In this document: positions 58,901 to 64,000 of the stretch, in pieces | Position numbering within the stretch: the stretch's first letter is position 1 | Layout: every line of letters starts with the position of its first letter | NCBI GenBank assembly: GCA_013398955.1 | Contig: VWPU01014826.1 | Span: 1 to 64,000, forward strand | Direction: 5' to 3' | Source of the DNA: Callaeas wilsoni | Lineage: Eukaryota; Chordata; Aves; Passeriformes; Callaeidae | DNA: 64,000 nucleotides | Translations under genes and position numbers: made by a program | Notes under the pieces: generated by a model | Database searches by the model: none | What the model was told of the DNA's origin: nothing | What the model saw: the letters and a program-made list of their open reading frames with translations, nothing else

Positions 58901-61900
58901 AGTGCAATCTCCACAGAGCCTTCTGCCACTTGAACTGAAAGTGAACCCCAGGCTCACAGTGAGGAACAGTTTTGACAAATCCCACCAGAGAAAAAGAGGA
59001 GACCACACACAGAAAAGCGACAGAACTGTGGACCACAACTTACAAGCCCTCAAGCCTTTGTTTCTTTAGCAAAGAAAAGACAGAAGTAACAGCCCTTGCA
59101 GCTTCTTTAATTTCTGTTCTAGAAGGTGGCACCCACATCAGACCAGCTCTAACGCGCCTTTGCAATCGGCAAAGGGCTAAGGGGGCACCACAATATGGAT
59201 GAAACAGATCAATCAAACATATTGTAAATTATCCTGTTCCATGACTGCCACAGACTTGGTAGTTTTTGTCAGCCATTTCCCTCGCCTGGAAACCAAAGAG
59301 AAGAACATTGTAAGAAGGTTCTGGCAAAGTATTCATAGCATTATTTCCCCCCCCATTCTAGGATAATATCGTAGTCTGCCTTCTCGTAGTGCCTCTCCTC
59401 TAAGAAATACAAAGACCATTGCACTGATCAATGTCTCATCCACCAAAATCTTTGGGAAGGGGAATATATTGTTCTGATATATAAAATGGAAAACACAAGG
59501 GGAGTGAGTCCATACAGCTTGTTAGTGAGTGAACAGAAAGGCTGGGAAAGGAACCCAGATTTCCTCCTACCTTGCATCTCTTGCCAATTATGCTACACAA
59601 GTGCTTTGCTCAGAAGAAAGAAGCACCAGGCTACAACACTGACTTTTTTTTTTTAAGTAGCAGGCTGTGATAACAGCACCCAATTCATAGCTTCAGGAAA
59701 ATTCAGGGAAAGGTTCCCAGGGACTTCACTGATTTAAATCAAGTTGGAAGAGTGATGAGGAAAAAACCTGTACTACATTGAGTCTTAGGAACATCCTCTG
59801 AGGAGGAAGATTAGAAGGATCACTGACCTCTCCCTCATCTTTTGAGAGCAGCTGTCCACAAGAAAGAAAGTCTTCATATTTGGCAAAGGGGATGACAGGC
59901 TCTGGCAGCTCTCGAAGGTAAAGCTTCAGGAGGGACGCCACAGTGTGAACATCTGTGTTGCTGCAACAGAGAAGAGGGAAGGAAATTTAGAAACCCACAC
60001 TACCTCAAAGCTTGCTGCCTTTCGTTGGGGGTGCATCAAGGTCCCTCTTAGGGACAGGGACAAAGTAGGCACACGGAAGGAAGCTCTTCTGCCAGTCATT
60101 TGTACTAGGCAGGAAGGTCTGCCTGGGAAAAAGGGAAATCTCCATTCTGTCAAGATAGAAATGCAGCTCAGGCAGCACAGGCAGTGGAAGGGATATGCCC
60201 ATGATATTGCTTAAGGTAGGGTGACACTGTGGTTCCTCTGCCAGTGTGGACCAGGAATGTGAGGAATAGTCCAGGCAAGTGCACAGTGATCACACAGCAT
60301 TGACAACACAGCTCTGCATCCCTATTCCATGAAACATAAACTCTGAGCCTCTCACTGATCCTAACTGATACTCTCCCCAGCCAGCACACACATACAGCTG
60401 ATGGGCCGGGCTCTCAAGTGTCCTGGTCAATCATTCAAGAAAAACGGAGGAAGCTGTATTTCCTCCAGGTCCTCTACTGCCCTTTGGTATGGCTGCCTGG
60501 CTTGTGGTATTTGGAATTTCCCAGCCCATCTGTTATGATAGGATATCAGCTTTTATTTTCTTTCCCAATCCAGGAACTTCTTTTTCCTCTTCTTTCTCCT
60601 TTGCTTTGAGGTTGAGGTGTCAGATCCCATGATGAAGATGCCCTTTCCAGCTATCCAGCTTCTGGTGTATGGTGTTACCTCTCCCTCACTCCAATTTTCC
60701 TGTGGTACAACGTTTTTAATCATTGCAGATGACCTCCTCAAAGGTTTTGACTGTTGGAAGTCCAAACAGATTCTGTCACCAGCTCCTCCCTACCCACCAT
60801 TGCCCTAACAATCTTTAAAGAATTCTGAGAAAAACATATCAATGAACATTGGGCAAGAGAGCTTCAAATCCTCTCTTCTCTCCAAAAGCTGAATCTTTTC
60901 TACTTAGAATGTTTCTTTTTTGGAACACACAGCTAAAACAAAACTGGAAAAACTACAACAGGAAACTGTCAGCAGATACCACTTACTCCTAATCCTGCTA
61001 ATGCTGTTCCTATTAAACAGCTCCATCATATTTGAGAATATCACAGTTTCACACAGTGGTTTTCTTCAGGTGATTATATTTCACAAATGAGATAAGTACC
61101 CTTATTCCTTTTTTTTCCTTTAGTGTGGAGTTTGAGGTGTGGATGGTGGATCTTACTATCACTGAGAAGCAGAGCCCAGAATAGAGCTTCGGGGCCACTG
61201 GATACCTTTCAGTGGCATGAAAGTGCAACAGGAACAGACTGGTATAAGTGCTTCCAAAACAGCAAAGGCCAATACCTGGCCTTTCATAAGAACATTGGAA
61301 AAGAAATCCTTTTAAAAAATAAATATTTTTATTGTCAGTCATCACAAAGGTTTGATCCACCATGGAGCAGGCAGGCTATAAGCACCTGACGTATCACTGC
61401 AGTTACAAAAGACGTCTAAAAGCACTGACTGCAGCTGGGAAATAAGAAAGGACATTCCTATCACTGCACCCCATTTGGAAAGAAGCATAAGGATTTCACA
61501 CTTCTGCTGTCTAGGTATCCCAGGCCATACCAGAGATAAGTTGTAGTTGCACATGGAGAAAATGATGGTTGCTAGGTGGGGAAGAATTTCAGTTAGCCAG
61601 AGTGGAACTGCCTCTCCCTTGCTGCTGTCTGGTGACTACAAATACATAAGACAGACTGCATGTATACATGGGGACATGGTGGAAAGAGCAAAAGGCAGTA
61701 ACTGGGGCACCTTCAACTTTCCACTGCTCAGGTACTCCAGGCTTGCTTCCTTTAATTCTGTACTGAACTTTTAGTTACCGCATTGCACACTGACTACCCA
61801 AAAGGCAGGCATTCCTTCCCGGAGGTCCTTAGTGCCCTCTCTTAAAGGGGAGACTTAGCACTGATCTATTTAACTAGTGCAAATGCCTGTGGAAATAAAT

Positions 61901-63817
61901 ATGCTTTCTGCACCTGAGGTGGTAAGCCACCGGAAGAGGTTGCCCAGAGAAGCTGTGGATGACCCATCCCTGGAAGTGTTCAAAGCCAGGCTGAATGGGC
62001 TCTGAGCAGCCTGGTCTAATGGTAGGTATCCCTGCCCATGGCAGGGGGCTGGAAGGAGATCAACTTTAGGATCCCTTCCAATCCAGACTATTGCACAATT
62101 CTATTTGGCTGTAAAAATGATGGGTGGAGGCTTGGTTTATCTACATAACAATGAAATTAGATAAAGCTAAAGTAAAACATGAAATTGAAACTTTCACTCC
62201 TAATTCATTCCTTCTGTAGATACTCCTATTCCAGAGTGTAAGCACTGAATTAAGATAATTCTAATTCTGAACTAGAACACCTAGACATTCGGTTAAAAAT
62301 TCAGTTAAAAGGTTTTGTTTAAGAAAAGTTTAAGTGAGACAATTTGATGATTTCAAACTTATTTTTTCATGAAAATATTTCGAAATGTTTGACACTTCCA
62401 TTTAGGGAGCAAATACTGTTTGTGGTTAGGAATCAAAGAAAGGAGGATGGGTGGTCTTGGAAGCTGAGGGAAGAGAAGAATTAGAAGAATGTTCCAAATA
62501 AACTCTGAAGATATACTTCCCCAGATGAGACCAAACACTGTTTCTGCCCACGCAGGAGACAGTGCTAGCTCTTCCTGCAGTGGTAGGCAGGGAAGGTATT
62601 GGCAGTGTTGAGACTGGCTGTAGGTCCGGGGTAAGCAATCCCCTAAGGTTAATGTGTTGGCAATACACCAGATGCCACTGGCATCGCCAGGAAAAACTGG
62701 GCTAGTGAGTTCCAGCAAGAAATGGTTCCAGGCCTCCAAGACGAGATCTCAGATCCAATCTCATTTATGGACCTGTGATGGAGATCTGACCTGATCTACA
62801 CAATGTCCTTGGATCCAAATATCCCTGAAATTCAAGGTCTCTGTTAGGGTTAAGCCCTATTTCACAAAGGGCTGTTAAGCTTTACACAATGCTGACCTTC
62901 ATTCCAGGCAGGATGTATGTATGACAGAGTGGGTGAAATGTTAGTTACAGCGTACGGACAGTATTTGGCTGGAAGGGCCTTGACAGAATCCACCTTTCTG
63001 ATCATCAGACTGCCTGAGGGCCCATGTAGAGGCAGCACAGCTGAGAGCAGCTCCTTCCCTTGCTGCCCTTGGATGGAGCACTCAGAGACAGGGCTGACAC
63101 TCTTCCCATGGGAACTGAGATTAAGCTGAGCATCTACAAAACAGCCACTGGCATAACAGCCAGGGAAAACATGTGAGATGGTGGTGACTATTCTGAAACC
63201 TGGTAGCAAAGGAAGAGACAAGTTATTGCCCCAGGCAGATCTGCTGGGAGAATGCAGCATCTGAAAGCAGCACATCACCTAGTTCACCTCTGTCACACCC
63301 ATTCCTATCATGGGATCCCACCAACTGCTCAGTTTGCTGCGCCCAAATCTAGCAGTGCTTTTCATTCAACATGTGCTTGAGCTGAAACACTGGAGGAGCC
63401 CCATATAGACCAATGAGCTCTGCTCCACCACTGAGCTGATTAAAGGCCTCCACACCCTCCACCACGCGGGAGAAAGCTCCTTCAGCGCTTTCAACAGAGA
63501 ATGATGGTGTGGAAAGAACACGTGAGCTAAGATTGCCACTGCATGGACATTCCCGGCAGATTTTACATGTCACACATACACCAGCCTGCATTCGGTGATG
63601 TCAACTCACCTGTCAAAAAGGGGTTTCTCTCCACAATCAAAAGAATCCTGCAGATCTTTGACAAGGTTGGCTTGTCCAGGCATCCGAAAGAGCCCCTCCT
63701 CTGTAAGACCTCGCTCCCGAATAAAATCCACACACTGTTCCACCAGCAGTGGGGCCAAGCGCTGGCCATACTTCCGCTCATACTGTACGGTGTCCTCCAA
63801 GCGCTGTCCAAAGATCC
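46747..63817 (-). CDS. ARHGAP22: ARHGAP22 Rho GTPase-activating protein, 3' two-thirds of the gene
   Basis: This FilGAP-family RhoGAP converts Rac1-GTP to Rac1-GDP and thereby limits lamellipodia and membrane ruffling. Six minus-strand exons join in perfect phase: 63817-63610, 59960-59828, 55321-55248, 54278-54157, 51925-51025 and 46975-46747. They encode about 554 residues: RhoGAP domain, Ser-rich linker, and coiled coil ending [10 protein letters not shown]...NVPK. Human ARHGAP22 is about 700 aa, so the missing roughly 145 residues (N-terminus and PH domain) lie beyond the right edge. The arginine finger is present in [15 protein letters not shown]24 and ARHGAP25 share the architecture. The C-terminal ending and the tail-to-tail position beside MAPK8, as in human 10q11.22, favour ARHGAP22. 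Confidence 0.95.
46976..51024 (-). other. ARHGAP22: ARHGAP22 last intron
   Basis: A 4 kb intron with donor GTAATG at 51024. Chance ORFs include a 180-codon plus-strand frame at 50172-50714 and several of 60-110 codons, none with recognisable motifs. I see no repeat family. Confidence 0.8.
51025..51925 (-). CDS. ARHGAP22: ARHGAP22 large exon (end of RhoGAP domain and Ser-rich linker)
   Basis: 901 bp. The acceptor CCACCACAG precedes 51925; the first two bases complete Gly of MEG, continuing [13 protein letters not shown], the last helix of the RhoGAP domain. A linker rich in Ser, Thr and Pro follows, including [20 protein letters not shown] and [10 protein letters not shown], both conserved between ARHGAP22 and ARHGAP24. 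HRRTAS is a basophilic-kinase type site. A Ser-rich run ([11 protein letters not shown]) precedes the start of the coiled coil ([19 protein letters not shown]). The frame is open upstream of the acceptor, but that stretch ([10 protein letters not shown]...) is intron. Donor AAAAG|GTAATG. Confidence 0.94.
51926..54156 (-). other. ARHGAP22: ARHGAP22 intron before the large exon
   Basis: A 2.2 kb intron. A GC-richer interval at about 52850-53150 contains minus-strand frames of about 100 codons without recognisable domains. Confidence 0.82.
54157..54278 (-). CDS. ARHGAP22: ARHGAP22 RhoGAP exon 4 of domain
   Basis: 122 bp. The acceptor TTTTCAAG precedes 54278; the first base completes Lys. It encodes [20 protein letters not shown] and [20 protein letters not shown] plus one base. 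[13 protein letters not shown] is the highly conserved RhoGAP motif carrying the Asn that contacts the GTPase. Donor GTAGGT. The open frame runs on past the donor, which is intron. Confidence 0.96.
54279..55247 (-). other. ARHGAP22: ARHGAP22 intron with CR1 fragment
   Basis: A 1 kb intron containing the CR1 tail fragment at 54693-54758. Nothing else is recognised. Confidence 0.85.
54693..54758 (-). mobile_element. CR1 LINE 3'-end fragment
   Basis: Read on the - strand, this holds GATTGGAAGGAGATGATTTT, then CCAACTCAAACCATTCTATG and ATTCTGTGAT. It is the signature 3' terminus of avian CR1 elements, whose tails end in ATTCTRTG-type octamers. The fragment is very short, as is usual for 5'-truncated CR1. 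It lies in the same sense as ARHGAP22 transcription. Confidence 0.85.
55248..55321 (-). CDS. ARHGAP22: ARHGAP22 RhoGAP exon 3 of domain
   Basis: 74 bp encoding [20 protein letters not shown] then KYIC and two bases of Lys. [13 protein letters not shown] is a standard RhoGAP helix. The acceptor CCCTCAG precedes 55321; donor GTAAGT at 55247. Confidence 0.96.
55322..59827 (-). other. ARHGAP22: ARHGAP22 intron between RhoGAP exons 2 and 3
   Basis: A 4.5 kb AT-rich intron with a 16-A homopolymer at 56322-56337 and no recognised gene or repeat family. Confidence 0.85.
56322..56337. repeat. Poly(A) homopolymer, 16 A
   Basis: An uninterrupted run of 16 A on the + strand, seen directly. No retrocopy body was recognised upstream of it. 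Confidence 0.85.
59828..59960 (-). CDS. ARHGAP22: ARHGAP22 RhoGAP exon 2 of domain
   Basis: 133 bp. The acceptor TGTTGCAG precedes 59960; the first base completes Ser of FDS. It encodes [20 protein letters not shown] and [20 protein letters not shown], then [20 protein letters not shown] is a hallmark RhoGAP motif. Donor GTCAGT at 59827. Confidence 0.96.
59961..63609 (-). other. ARHGAP22: ARHGAP22 intron with CR1 fragment
   Basis: A 3.6 kb intron carrying the CR1 fragment at 61925-62105. Minus-strand frames of 126 and 138 codons (62359-62739, 62862-63278) show no recognisable motifs. Confidence 0.85.
61925..62105 (+). mobile_element. CR1 LINE 3'-end fragment
   Basis: The plus-strand order GGTTGCCCAGAGAAGCTGTG, CATCCCTGGAAGTGTTCAA, GAGCAGCCTGGTCTAATGG, CCCTGCCCATGGCAGGGGG, CCCTTCCAATCCAGAC and ATTCTAT is the CR1 3' region. 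It is a 5'-truncated copy of about 180 bp with a decayed tail of one octamer-like unit. It is antisense to ARHGAP22 transcription. Confidence 0.93.
63610..63817 (-). CDS. ARHGAP22: ARHGAP22 RhoGAP exon 1 of domain (arginine finger)
   Basis: 208 bp. The acceptor GCTGTCAG precedes 63817; two bases complete a Gly codon. It encodes [39 protein letters not shown], then [20 protein letters not shown] and KPLFD plus AG. The Arg in GLFRMPG aligns with the catalytic arginine finger of RhoGAPs. Donor GTGAGT at 63609. The open frame extends further upstream in intron ([10 protein letters not shown]...), but the acceptor and family alignment exclude it. Confidence 0.96.
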
Positions 63818-64000
63818 CTGACAGCAGAGAGCAAGAGAGACATCTGGGTGTCAGCTTAAACTCTTCCTGAGCTGCTGCTTGGGGCACACAAGGAGGAAAG
63901 CTTTCACATGGAAGGGGCAGCCTTTGCGAAGGTCCAGTTTCTAACAGACTCTGAAGAATAAAGCTATTTTAAAAAACAAGAATTACATGATGAATATTTT
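63818..64000 (-). other. ARHGAP22: ARHGAP22 intron, cut by window edge
   Basis: This is the end of the intron leading into the first RhoGAP exon, with a T/C-rich tract and CAG acceptor on the - strand. The PH-domain exons must lie further right. Confidence 0.85.

Noticed and set aside
46747..63817. Assigning the minus-strand gene to ARHGAP24 or ARHGAP25
   Set aside because: The architecture is shared, but the C-terminus ([10 protein letters not shown], no FSTFG...WIQ ending) and the position beside MAPK8 fit ARHGAP22 better.

Overview
The window is vertebrate nuclear DNA, almost certainly from a bird. Its genes are split by GT-AG introns, and two fragments match the 3' end of the avian/reptilian CR1 LINE. 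A third repeat resembles a common avian LTR, repeat density is low, and the introns are short for a vertebrate. The species cannot be fixed from sequence alone.

Two protein-coding genes lie tail to tail. MAPK8 (JNK1) is on the + strand. Its likely CpG-island promoter and noncoding first exon are at the window start (about 1-320). A roughly 18 kb 5' intron follows, then a first coding exon (ATG at 18291) and further coding exons to 37843. All coding exons of the kinase can be placed to the base. They include the mutually exclusive alpha/beta pair (31594-31665 and 32008-32079) and a last exon with two acceptors 5 nt apart that produce the short (385 aa) and long (428 aa) C-termini. The 3' UTR probably runs to about 42640.

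ARHGAP22 is on the - strand. Six 3'-terminal exons lie between 63817 and 46747. They encode the complete RhoGAP domain with its arginine finger, a Ser-rich linker and a C-terminal coiled coil. The N-terminal PH-domain exons lie beyond the right edge. This convergent MAPK8-ARHGAP22 order also occurs on human 10q11.22, and it separates ARHGAP22 from its paralogues ARHGAP24 and ARHGAP25.

Introns fill the rest. They hold a 43-bp CpG-rich minisatellite (12988-13503), an old LTR-like fragment (5668-5920), two CR1 fragments (54693-54758 and 61925-62105), simple repeats, and several GC-rich patches of unknown origin. I found no tRNA, rRNA, CRISPR or prokaryotic feature. JNK1 is a stress-activated kinase acting downstream of Rac, and ARHGAP22 switches Rac off, so the neighbours act on one pathway; their adjacency is conserved synteny, not an operon.

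I found no new multigene system. The best second looks are the minisatellite, the two alternative-splicing devices of MAPK8, a possible intron-retention C-terminus, and an antisense ORF behind a good splice acceptor at 28.2 kb.
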